DNA of 64,000 bases from an uncultured Bacteroidales bacterium (GTDB taxonomy: Bacteria; Bacteroidota; Bacteroidia; Bacteroidales; UBA932). Within the stretch, counting starts at the first letter, position 1; each line of letters opens with the position of its first letter. A program made the position numbers and the translations under genes. Positions 56,880-64,000 of the stretch are shown in pieces. The DNA lies in assembly GCA_900316245.1 (NCBI GenBank), contig ONCE01000003.1:114399-178398 (forward strand), read 5' to 3'. Below the pieces are notes generated by a model. The model saw only the letters and a list, made by a program, of their open reading frames with translations, searched no databases and had not been told where the DNA came from.

Positions 56880-58496
56880 TCATTGTCCTGGAACCAGATA
56901 ACGCTCCCCAGTCTGTTGGACGACGGCATCATAAAAAGGCTGGTCCCACGATCCGGGCTCGTCATTATACTTTACAATAAGCAAATGAGCCAGGTCCTTC
57001 CAGCGTAACATCATTGTTTCAACGCAAGAAAAAGTAACCTTTTCCAAGTAAGAAACCCGCTCCTGAGGCGTTAGGGAGGGTATTATCTTCTCCACTTCCG
57101 TCTGCTGTGCCAGAAAACCGGCTTCCAATTCCCCGCGGGCGGCCACCAGGTCACCGGACAGCGCGCTCCAGCGCGGATACACCATATTGGCCACCCAGTT
57201 GCACAGCCAGAAAGCTCCCTCCTCGTCAAAGACTCCGTTTCGGTTATGTTCGGCCCGGAAGGCGTCCGGAATTCTCTTAATTCCGGCATACACCGGCACA
57301 TAGGCAATGGCCGAAGGTTCATCACAGTTGAACCAGTACACTCCGCCCACTTCATCGGGCAGAGAGGAGCGCATCTGCGCCACTACAGAGAAACCCGCCT
57401 GCTGGGTAGAGATGGGCCTTTCACGGAAATATTTCTTACCTCCAGAGATAAAGCCCTTGGCACGGGGCCGATAGGGAGAACTCCAGGGGCCGGCGCTCAT
57501 ATCGGCCGTCATATCCAGCGGAGTCCCCTCGTAGTGATCACGCATATCGGCCATCACATCCTGCAGCGTGAGGGGTTTGTCGGGCTTGATCCAGAGCGGA
57601 AGCTCGTCACAAACGTCAAACTGGCCGTTCAGGTACGGAAGGAAGCTGTCCATATACGCAGGGTCCGTGTGGTGACGGAAGACGCTCCATACGCGCGGCT
57701 CGCAGAGGCGCATGTTCACAAACTCCAGCGGGCAGTAGGCATCCCGGAAACTGAACTCCTTGTCCGGCCCGTTGTAGTAACCCATTTCCCGGGCAAAGGA
57801 GATTACATCGGCACTGTACATACAGACTCCAGGCACTTCATAAATTCCCTTCTTCTTATCCAGTTTCTTAGCCTGCGGGAAAGTCCGGATGCGGCTGTGG
57901 TTGGCATGGGCCGTGATGCAGTCGTCGGGAATACGCACCGCCACCCAGACGGCCCCCTTTCGGCCCGGACCTTTGCCAATGAAATCCATCATCCAGGCCT
58001 CCTCCTTGTCGCAGACCGAAAAGGTCTCCCCGCTCTCGAAATAGCCGTATTCACTAGCCAGCCGTCCCATTTCCAGGATGGCTTCACGGGCCGACGTGCA
58101 GCGCTGCAGTGCCAGCTGCATCAGGTTGTCATAGCCCAGGATTCCCTCGGGATTCACCAGTTCCTCCCGGCCCCCGAAGGTGGTCTCAAAGATAGTGAGC
58201 TGGTGTTCGTTCATATAGCCCACAACATGATAGGTATAAGGAACCTGGTCCACGTAACCGCGGACCTCTCCCCCGTGCCAGAAGTGGCGGATGGCTATCT
58301 TCTCCCCGGGAGCGTGGGCTCCGGCCGGCGAAGAGGTGAGCCATCCGGTATATCCAAATGTATCGCAGTTGTAAGTGCAGAAGACCGAACCGTCGGCCGA
58401 TGCCGCCTTGCCCACAATCACATTGGTGCAGGCAAACGAGGGAACCATCCAACCAGCGCACAGCGCCAGCAGGAGCAACCATTTGAGTTTTTTCAT
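56880..58496 (-). CDS. Peptidase family C69 dipeptidase
   Basis: This 538-residue exported protein carries a signal sequence ending near SFA, with the N-terminal nucleophile Cys23 exposed after processing (ACTNVIVGKAAS). That arrangement is diagnostic of C69/dipeptidase A Ntn-hydrolases. Other family segments are DGSVFCTYNCDTFG, YTYHVVGYMNEHQL, SVCDKEEAWMMDF and HANHSRIRTFP. Length is normal. It should cleave dipeptides in the periplasm or extracellularly. It starts 18 bp after the M48 gene, suggesting co-transcription of two proteolytic functions. A 156 bp AT-rich gap separates it from susC, and I saw no terminator in it. Confidence 0.92.
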   Translation of the reverse strand: MKKLKWLLLLALCAGWMVPSFACTNVIVGKAASADGSVFCTYNCDTFGYTGWLTSSPAGAHAPGEKIAIRHFWHGGEVRGYVDQVPYTYHVVGYMNEHQLTIFETTFGGREELVNPEGILGYDNLMQLALQRCTSAREAILEMGRLASEYGYFESGETFSVCDKEEAWMMDFIGKGPGRKGAVWVAVRIPDDCITAHANHSRIRTFPQAKKLDKKKGIYEVPGVCMYSADVISFAREMGYYNGPDKEFSFRDAYCPLEFVNMRLCEPRVWSVFRHHTDPAYMDSFLPYLNGQFDVCDELPLWIKPDKPLTLQDVMADMRDHYEGTPLDMTADMSAGPWSSPYRPRAKGFISGGKKYFRERPISTQQAGFSVVAQMRSSLPDEVGGVYWFNCDEPSAIAYVPVYAGIKRIPDAFRAEHNRNGVFDEEGAFWLCNWVANMVYPRWSALSGDLVAARGELEAGFLAQQTEVEKIIPSLTPQERVSYLEKVTFSCVETMMLRWKDLAHLLIVKYNDEPGSWDQPFYDAVVQQTGERYLVPGQ

Positions 58497-58514
58497 AGTG
58501 TATTTGCTAATGGG

Positions 58515-59300
58515 CTAACGGGTAGGGCGGCTGTAGCCGTCGTTGATGCAACGCTGAGTGATATGCTCAATGCGTTTGGCCGTCTCGGGATGCGAGGAGA
58601 AGAGGTTGCTTACCATGCTGCTGGACTTTGAACCTTCCGACAGATTGTCCAGCTTCTCAAAGGCCATCACCATGGTCCAAGGGTTCTTGCCGGCTTCGCA
58701 CAGGAAGTTGTAGCCGTAGTCATCGGCCTCGGTTTCCATCGTGCGGGAGAACTTGGCGTTCAGGATTACCTCACCCAGCGCGCCCAATTGCGAATCCGTA
58801 AGGGTGGCCACCTTTTCGGAAGTGGAAGCCAGGCCCGCCAGCGTGGCCGACGTAAGCATCTGCTTCTGCATCTGCTTGCGGGTGTGGTGCAACGCCACGT
58901 GGCCCATCTCGTGGCCCAGCACGCCCACCAGTTCCTCGTCCGTCATCACATCCATAATGCCGCTGTACACACGTACGCTGCCGTCTGCGCAGGCAAAGGC
59001 ATTCACCTGGTCTTCCTTATATACCTTGAAATTAAGGGGCAGTTCATTGACGCCGTCCATGCTGTTGATGATCTTGCGGAGGCGCTTGGTGTAGGCATTG
59101 CTCTCCGGGAGCACCTGGCTCTGGGCATCCAACTGGGTAATATACTGGTGGACATACTGCTCTACCTGCGCATCGGTAAGGGTCAGCGCCTGGGCGGCAT
59201 ATACGCCGCCTTCCAGCAGCCTGCCGGCATCCAACTGAGACATTACACCGCAAGAAGAAAGGCCGAAAGCTACGGCCAAAAGGCATAGAAGTCGTTTCAT
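58515..59300 (-). CDS. M48-family metalloprotease lipoprotein (LoiP/YcaL-like)
   Basis: This 261-residue protein has lipobox LSSC (C17). The zinc motif HEMGH (His130-Glu131-His134) lies in VLGHEMGHVALHH, and the third ligand Glu191 in METEADDYGYNF. Members of this group are periplasmic outer-membrane-linked proteases involved in envelope quality control. It precedes the C69 gene by 18 bp. A -7 box at 59319-59326 lies just upstream of the start. There is no link to glycan use in its sequence. Confidence 0.93.
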   Translation of the reverse strand: MKRLLCLLAVAFGLSSCGVMSQLDAGRLLEGGVYAAQALTLTDAQVEQYVHQYITQLDAQSQVLPESNAYTKRLRKIINSMDGVNELPLNFKVYKEDQVNAFACADGSVRVYSGIMDVMTDEELVGVLGHEMGHVALHHTRKQMQKQMLTSATLAGLASTSEKVATLTDSQLGALGEVILNAKFSRTMETEADDYGYNFLCEAGKNPWTMVMAFEKLDNLSEGSKSSSMVSNLFSSHPETAKRIEHITQRCINDGYSRPTR

Positions 59301-59318
59301 ACGTGGTCAGATTTTTCC

Positions 59319-59326
59319 CAAAGTTA
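59319..59326 (-). promoter_or_regulatory. -7 promoter box TAACTTTG for the M48-C69 unit
   Basis: The minus-strand TAACTTTG is an exact match to TAnnTTTG, 18 nt before the ATG at 59300. No -33 TTTG was found at the usual spacing. Confidence 0.5.
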
Positions 59327-59362
59327 CAAAAATTCCGGGACATTGTCCCGAGCTCTCTATTT

Positions 59363-59446
59363 CCCGAGCACATTTTCGGCCCTCTGGGTGCTCGAACCCT
59401 TCCAAAACCACCTTTCGAGCACAAATACTGCCTCTCTGGTGCTCGG
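59363..59446. repeat. Paired-hairpin repeat, copy 1 (3' side of the RAYT gene)
   Basis: Two 7-bp inverted repeats are arranged in tandem: CGAGCAC 59365-59371 with GTGCTCG 59388-59394, and CGAGCAC 59416-59422 with GTGCTCG 59439-59445. Both loops are 16 nt and a 21-nt spacer separates the hairpins. It ends 4 bp from the transposase stop. The first ~45 bases are identical to copy 2. The layout recalls REP/BIME elements mobilised by RAYT transposases. Confidence 0.85.
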
Positions 59447-59448
59447 GA

Positions 59449-60369
59449 CTAGCGCACGGCCGCCAACGGGAACAATTCGTCCACTTCCCGCTGCAATAAC
59501 TTTGTCTGTCGGGCAATCTGCTTATTCGATGCAGCCAACTCGTTTTTGAGCCAAACCGCCAACTCCTTCTTCGACGAATGATCCAAGTCATTCACTTCGG
59601 ACACCTTAAACTGCTTCCGACAACGTTTAAACACCAATGGCACCAATTCTTCATCGCTTAGGCAAGGCTTTTCCCCATGCCTTTTAGCCGTTTCCACCTG
59701 CGCTTCCACATTCTTCAGCACGGTGTGAACAAACTGACGCGCGTTTTCAAAGAAACTTTCCGTATACTCGTAATCAACGAAACTCCACATCTGAGCCCGG
59801 CCGTCTTTTACAAAGATGCCGCCGTCCACTTCCGTAATTGTCCGGCTACAGGTGAATTCTCGAATCTTCCGCCCTTTAAGAGTAGATGCCGGGATGCCTT
59901 CCTTCACCAGCATCGGATTAAAGTACAGATGCCCGCTAGACCACGGATCCGCAAATACGTGCACATCAGTCCTCACCACAAATGCGTTCCTGATCACATA
60001 AGCTATCTCCGTGCGAAGCTGCTGTAAATTATTAATAATCACCGTTTTCGTCTCAACACCGTCTAGCATTTTCGGGCGTCCGTGACGGTCCAGATAGGTT
60101 TCAAACAGTTCTTTGAAAATGTTCCAGAAAACGGCAATCTGCCGCTCACTTGCCTCAATAATAAAGTGAAAGTGATTGGTCATAATGGCGAGAGCCAGTA
60201 ATCTGCATCCACTGTTGACTTTGGCTATTGCGATATAATTGAGCGCCAGCGCTCGCTCGGAATCATCCTTAAAGAAGAAATCAGACTCCAGCGGTTTAGT
60301 ACAGAGGTGGTAGATAGTACCCGCTTCCCTAAATTGCCGTTCGGCCTCCGTCTCTTTGTAGTAACTCAT
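59449..60369 (-). mobile_element. RAYT-type (Y1, IS200-like) HUH transposase gene
   Basis: This 306-residue protein belongs to the Y1_Tnp superfamily: the HUH motif His66-Phe-His68 in IMTNHFHFI, and a candidate catalytic Tyr124 in EIAYVIRNAF, which matches the 'Y..RN' helix of REP-associated tyrosine transposases. It is longer than classic IS200 TnpA (about 140-150 residues), with a long C-terminal helical region including RCRKQFKVSEVNDL and a Lys/Gln-rich end. The gene is noticeably more A/T- and Lys/Asn-rich than its neighbours, which suggests transfer. It is bracketed by two direct copies of a paired-hairpin repeat (59363-59446 and 60522-60604), as expected for RAYT systems. Confidence 0.85.
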
Positions 60370-60461
60370 GGCTTTTTTGCAAACAAGTTACTAAGGGCCG
60401 GCTCAACAGCGCCCTCTCAAACAGAAAAAAGTGACGAGAATCGACTATTTGGGATGAAAGA

Positions 60462-60486
60462 TGCTCAATCGTAAAAAACTTGAGCA
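60462..60486. repeat. Short inverted repeat upstream of the RAYT gene
   Basis: TGCTCAA (60462-60468) and TTGAGCA (60480-60486) form a 7-bp stem with an 11-nt loop. The TGCTC/GAGCA core is shared with the flanking repeats but in the opposite order. It lies in the 360 bp gap between the transposase and the next gene, which otherwise holds only repeat copy 2 and a -7 box. Confidence 0.4.
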
Positions 60487-60521
60487 ATCGGTTAAATAAT
60501 TCTAATGTTGTATTACGCCCT

Positions 60522-60604
60522 CCCGAGCACATTTTCGGCCCTCTGGGTGCTCGAACCCTTCCAAATCCACCTTTCGAGCACAAAAGTGCTCCTCTGGGTG
60601 CTCG
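60522..60604. repeat. Paired-hairpin repeat, copy 2 (5' side of the RAYT gene)
   Basis: This is a direct copy of the 59363 element: CGAGCAC 60524-60530 with GTGCTCG 60547-60553, and CGAGCAC 60575-60581 with GTGCTCG 60598-60604, again with 16-nt loops and a 21-nt spacer. Differences from copy 1 are confined to one spacer base and the second loop (which reads AAAAGTGCTCCTCTGG). Orientation is the same as copy 1 relative to the plus strand. Confidence 0.85.
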
Positions 60605-60695
60605 AGTGAGGGAAAGGGCGGGCCGAAGCAAACCCATTCGTCGAAGGAAAAGGGGCGTTCGTCTAAAAGCGGGAACAGGGGCTTGGAAATGTGTG

Positions 60696-60703
60696 TACTT
60701 TTG
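60696..60703 (+). promoter_or_regulatory. -7 promoter box TACTTTTG for the outer-membrane barrel gene
   Basis: TACTTTTG matches TAnnTTTG exactly, 26 nt before the ATG at 60730. No convincing -33 element is present. Confidence 0.5.
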
Positions 60704-60729
60704 CTCCCGGAAATAAAACGCAACGAAAT

Positions 60730-63198
60730 ATGAAAAAGCTTATCGTCCTTTTTACCGCCGCCCTGCTGGGCATCCAGGCCTTGGGTCAGACCACTACCGT
60801 GGAAGGTGTGGTGCTGGATTCTCTCACCCGTGCGGGCGAGCCGGCCGCGATCCTTCAGTTCTACCGCCTCCCGGATACGGAGAAGGCCGTGGCCTTTACC
60901 ACCACCGATGAGGAAGGCCGCTTCTCCCACAGCTTCACCCTTTCCGGAGATTATGTAATGGTCTTTGACAATCTGGGCCGAAAAGTGCAGCGCCGCTACT
61001 TTACCGTCCCGGCCGGAACGCCCGTAGTGGACCTGGGAGAAATCCTGGCCCAGGACAGCGCCGAAACCCTGAAGGCCGGCACCGTCACCGCCATGCGTAC
61101 GCTGGTGAAGATGGAAGTGGACAAGATGACCTACAATGTAGAGGACGACGTGGACTCCAAGACTTCCACCGTCCTGGACATGCTCCGCAAAGTCCCTATG
61201 GTGAGCGTGGACGGCCAGGACAAGATTACCGTGAACGGGAGCAGCAACTTCCAGGTCTACGTGGACGGAAAACCCAATCAGATGCTCTCCCAGAACGCTT
61301 CTACTATTTTCAAGATGATGCCGGCCAGCAGCGTCAAGAACATTGAGGTGGTGACCAACCCCGGCGTCAAGTACGATGCCGAAGGCGTGGGCGGCGTGCT
61401 CAACATCACCACCAATAAAGTGGCCACCGGCGGTTCCTCCGTGGCCGACGGGTATTATGGAAGCGTCATGCTCCTGGGCACCAACCTGGGTGGCGGTGCC
61501 GGCGTAAACGCCAGCCTGCAGAAAGGCAAGTTCGCCGCCAGCCTCAGCGCCTCCGGCACTTATCTTACCGTTCCCAAGACCGAGACCAGCGTAGAGAGCG
61601 CACAGGACAACGGCTTCTCCACCACGAGCCGGACTCTGTCCGATATGAAGATGCCCGTGGGTATGTTAAACGGCAGCGCCAGTTACGACATCGACTCCCT
61701 CAACCTGGTCAGCGCCAGCCTGGGCCTGATGCACACCGGAGTGCGCAGTTTCAGCAGCCTCGACAACAGCATTGTGATGTATCCGGGGGCCGATCCCCTG
61801 AGTTATACCGGCTCCTCGGAGGGCCTGAACACCCGCACCAGCATCAGCGCCAGCGCCGACTACCAGCACCTCTGGGCCGATGCCCCGGGCCGCAGCTTTG
61901 TCCTGAGCTACCAGTTCAACGCCGCCCCTTCCGTGAACAACACCCTCAACACCTTTGACGGCTCCTTCATCCCCGGTTTCGACCTCACCAACCGCAAGAG
62001 CGACGGCCGCACCGGCTCCACGGACCACACCGTCCAGGCCGACTTCACCACCCCGCTGGGTTCCAAGCACACCCTCTCCACCGGTGCCAAGTTCATCGGC
62101 CGGCACAATTCATCGGCCCAGACGGACTATCTGTGGGACGGCAGCGCCTATGTGGAGAATCCTTTCAGCAGCCTTACCTACGATTTCTACAACCGCATCG
62201 GTGCCGCTTATGCCGAACTGGAGGGCAAGTACGGGGCCTTCGGCCTCAAGGCCGGCGTCCGCTACGAGCACACCTGGCAGACCTACAACTCATCGGCCCA
62301 GAGCGGCAGCTTCTCCGTGAACTATGGCAACCTGGTGCCCAGCGCCAGCTTCCAGTGGAGCCCTACCATGACCCAGAACATAGGCATCAGCTACAATATG
62401 CGCATCTCCCGTCCGGGCATCTCTTACCTGAACCCGTACGTGAACACCTCGGACCCCACCGCCCTTTCCTACGGTAACCCCGACCTGGACACCGAGCGCG
62501 GCCACAATATCTCCCTGGTGTACAACTTCTACTCGCCGCTCATTATGGTCAACGCCACGCTGCGCCACAGTTTCACCGGCAACGGCATCCAGTCTTACAG
62601 CTTCTACGATGAGGACAACCTCCTCAATACCACCTACGGCAACATTGTATCTTCCCGCAATACCGGCCTCAACGGATTCATTATGTTCAATCCCGGCAGC
62701 AAGACCCGGATTATGCTCAACGGCGGTGTAGGTTATGCCGACCTCCGCAGCGCCCAGCTGGGCCAGCAGAACAGCGGCTGGAACTACAACATCCTGCTGG
62801 GCGTACAGCAGACCCTCCCCTGGGATCTCCGCCTGAGCGCCAATGTGATTACGATGGGCCGGACCATCAGCCTGCAGGGTTGGAGCACCGGTATGTCGCT
62901 GGGCACCCTGGGCCTCACCAAGACCTTCCTGGACGACCGTCTGAGCCTCTCCCTGAGCGGGGTCATCCCTATGGCCAAGGGACTCAAGATCAATATGACT
63001 TCCCACACCCGAGGCAACGGCTTCACCACCGATATGAACACCTCCATCCCTATGGGCGCCGTAACCTTCCAGGTAAGCTGGAGCTTTGGCAAGCAGGGGA
63101 ACTACAGCGCCAAGAAGGCCCGCCGCACCATTGAGAACGACTCCCAGCTCAATACCACCACCACGGCCGAAAGCATGAGTGGAATAATTTCGATGTAA
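60730..63198 (+). CDS. TonB-dependent-receptor-like outer-membrane beta-barrel protein
   Basis: I chose the ATG at 60730 (MKKLIVLFTA), which gives a signal peptide ending near ALGQ and lies downstream of a -7 box; the upstream in-frame start falls on that box. The 822-residue protein has a carboxypeptidase-regulatory-like domain (about 22-115), a plug-like domain (STVLDMLRKVPMVSVDGQD, FQVYVDGKPNQML, IEVVTNPGVKYDAEG) and a long barrel (OMP_b-brl_3 type). Motifs include GISYNMRISRPGISYLNPYV and NPDLDTERGHNISL. Relatives are outer-membrane receptors of unknown ligand, frequently paired with LytS/LytTR signalling genes. The sensor kinase starts 17 bp downstream, so the two are probably linked. 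Confidence 0.88.
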   Translation: MKKLIVLFTAALLGIQALGQTTTVEGVVLDSLTRAGEPAAILQFYRLPDTEKAVAFTTTDEEGRFSHSFTLSGDYVMVFDNLGRKVQRRYFTVPAGTPVVDLGEILAQDSAETLKAGTVTAMRTLVKMEVDKMTYNVEDDVDSKTSTVLDMLRKVPMVSVDGQDKITVNGSSNFQVYVDGKPNQMLSQNASTIFKMMPASSVKNIEVVTNPGVKYDAEGVGGVLNITTNKVATGGSSVADGYYGSVMLLGTNLGGGAGVNASLQKGKFAASLSASGTYLTVPKTETSVESAQDNGFSTTSRTLSDMKMPVGMLNGSASYDIDSLNLVSASLGLMHTGVRSFSSLDNSIVMYPGADPLSYTGSSEGLNTRTSISASADYQHLWADAPGRSFVLSYQFNAAPSVNNTLNTFDGSFIPGFDLTNRKSDGRTGSTDHTVQADFTTPLGSKHTLSTGAKFIGRHNSSAQTDYLWDGSAYVENPFSSLTYDFYNRIGAAYAELEGKYGAFGLKAGVRYEHTWQTYNSSAQSGSFSVNYGNLVPSASFQWSPTMTQNIGISYNMRISRPGISYLNPYVNTSDPTALSYGNPDLDTERGHNISLVYNFYSPLIMVNATLRHSFTGNGIQSYSFYDEDNLLNTTYGNIVSSRNTGLNGFIMFNPGSKTRIMLNGGVGYADLRSAQLGQQNSGWNYNILLGVQQTLPWDLRLSANVITMGRTISLQGWSTGMSLGTLGLTKTFLDDRLSLSLSGVIPMAKGLKINMTSHTRGNGFTTDMNTSIPMGAVTFQVSWSFGKQGNYSAKKARRTIENDSQLNTTTTAESMSGIISM

Positions 63199-63203
63199 TT
63201 TGT

Positions 63204-63211
63204 TATCTTTG
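63204..63211 (+). promoter_or_regulatory. -7-like box TATCTTTG before the sensor kinase
   Basis: TATCTTTG matches the -7 consensus exactly but ends only 4 nt before the ATG at 63216. If used, the transcript would be leaderless, or translation would start at the next Met (63261). It may be a chance match within an operon. Confidence 0.35.
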
Positions 63212-63215
63212 CAGT

Positions 63216-64000
63216 ATGCAGACTAGGAGCAGAAGAAACTTCATCATAAACACCACCCAGATGGTTGTCTGGGTGGCTGTTTTCCTGATTCCGGCCATCA
63301 TTACCGGCGTTACCACCCGGTCCGTTATGTCGGCCTGGAGCGTCTTCTCCACCAGCACCGTCATCCTTCTTCCGTTCTTTGTGCTGTACGGCCTCAACTA
63401 TTATTACCTCATTCCCAAGTTCCTGTACGGCGACCGCCCCAAGTGGTTCTATATTGTGAATGTGGTACTTATTGTGGCCTGGAATGCGTACAAGTACATT
63501 CCTCGCGAGGATATGCAAATGCCCCAGGAGGTAATTGACCAGTTTGGGGAGAGTTCCCTTTGGGCCTTTTATGTGGGCGGCGTCTTCATCCTCCTGTTCA
63601 TGGAGATCATGGTTATCCTGCTGGCCGTGGGAATCCGCAGCGTAATGCGCTCCAATGACGCCCGGATGCAGTTGGAGGAAGAGCGCCGCAAAAGTGCCGA
63701 GGCCGAACTCGTCTGGCTCAAGCACCAGCTGAACCCGCATTTCCTGTTCAACACGCTCAATAACATCTCCTCCCTTACGCAGATAGACCCTGACAAGGCG
63801 CAGGAAAGCATTGGCCAGCTAAGCGACCTGCTGCGTTATGCGCTATATGACAGCGAGGCCGAAAAGGTGTCCCTGGCGGCCGAAATGGAGTTTATGAGCA
63901 ACTACGTGGACCTGATGGCCCTCCGCTGCAACGAACTCACCACCGTTACCAAGGATTTCCAGGTTCCCCAGGGCTCGGTGGAAGTGGCTCCGCTGCTGTT
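63216..64000 (+). CDS. LytS/YehU-type sensor histidine kinase, N-terminal part (runs off the window)
   Basis: The frame opens at ATG 63216 (MQTRSRRNFI) and is still open at the last base, giving 261 visible residues. Four hydrophobic helices (about 15-32, 45-66, 76-90, 117-143) are followed by a coiled-coil linker (DARMQLEEERRKSAEAELVWL) and the His_kinase (PF06580) dimerisation segment LKHQLNPHFLFNTLNNI near residue 168, then LLRYALYDS. The ATPase domain lies beyond the window. Such kinases usually act with a LytTR response regulator, expected just downstream. It is probably read with the barrel gene 17 bp upstream, suggesting an outer-membrane cue coupled to inner-membrane signalling. Confidence 0.9.
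   Translation, partial: MQTRSRRNFIINTTQMVVWVAVFLIPAIITGVTTRSVMSAWSVFSTSTVILLPFFVLYGLNYYYLIPKFLYGDRPKWFYIVNVVLIVAWNAYKYIPREDMQMPQEVIDQFGESSLWAFYVGGVFILLFMEIMVILLAVGIRSVMRSNDARMQLEEERRKSAEAELVWLKHQLNPHFLFNTLNNISSLTQIDPDKAQESIGQLSDLLRYALYDSEAEKVSLAAEMEFMSNYVDLMALRCNELTTVTKDFQVPQGSVEVAPLL

Noticed and set aside
59363-60604. CRISPR-like array from the repeated hairpins
   Set aside because: There are only two widely spaced copies with a transposase between them, no regular spacers and no cas genes.
59363-60604. Complete insertion sequence with terminal inverted repeats and target duplication
   Set aside because: The flanking copies are direct, not inverted, and no target duplication is visible; the RAYT/REP model fits better.

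Overview
This 64 kb window looks like a chromosomal segment from a high-GC gut or rumen Bacteroidales bacterium. The evidence is a SusC/SusD pair, many exported lipoproteins with a short Bacteroidetes-type lipobox, the TAnnTTTG promoter element ahead of most transcription units, no visible Shine-Dalgarno spacing, and a LytS-type histidine kinase. Genus cannot be fixed from sequence alone; an Alistipes- or Cryptobacteroides-like lineage is my guess. No tRNA, rRNA or CRISPR was seen.

Layout. Positions 1-15.6 kb hold the 3' end of a YebC-family gene translationally coupled to a CE1-like esterase; a GH3 xylosidase-type gene behind an MgtC-like membrane protein; a divergent pair of GH3 beta-glucosidase-type genes; and a minus-strand unit GH2 - GH78 - dihydrolipoyl dehydrogenase. 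A GH20 hexosaminidase is read rightward at 15.7-17.2 kb. From 17.2 to 56.7 kb every gene is on the minus strand and forms a very large polysaccharide utilisation locus in three apparent operons. Operon A (56.7 to 50.2 kb) is susC - susD - beta-helix lipoprotein and ends in an intrinsic terminator. Operon B (50.0 to 32.1 kb) is GH92 - PLC/GDPD-alkaline phosphatase fusion - a broken GH63-like gene - phosphodiesterase with a PA14-like tail - GH43 - GH20 - GH9 - GH27 - GH3. Operon C (32.0 to 17.2 kb) is phosphodiesterase - DUF2490 barrel - GH2 LacZ - VanX-type dipeptidase - TapB/DUF3108-like protein - GDPD - GH27 - GH78 - GH92. Each operon has a plausible promoter with a 20 bp spacer between a -33 (T/C)TTG and a -7 TAnnTTTG box.

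How the genes work together. SusC/SusD would import oligosaccharides. The exported enzymes could remove alpha-mannose (GH92), alpha-galactose (GH27), rhamnose (GH78), beta-HexNAc (GH20), beta-galactoside or related residues (GH2), beta-glucose or xylose (GH3), and arabinose or xylose (GH43). The unusual part is the set of exported phosphodiester and phosphomonoester hydrolases (two GDPD/PLC-like domains, two type I phosphodiesterases and one alkaline phosphatase domain), plus a D-Ala-D-Ala dipeptidase. This points to a phosphodiester-containing glycoconjugate such as fungal phosphomannan, a teichoic-acid or peptidoglycan-type polymer, or a GPI/GIPC-type glycan. Operons B and C carry parallel enzyme sets, and a C-terminal PA14-like module is shared by four enzymes of three unrelated types.

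The right end (56.9-64 kb) holds a C69 dipeptidase and an M48 lipoprotein protease, a RAYT-type HUH transposase bracketed by two copies of a paired-hairpin repeat, an outer-membrane beta-barrel receptor, and the start of a LytS/His_kinase sensor that runs off the window.
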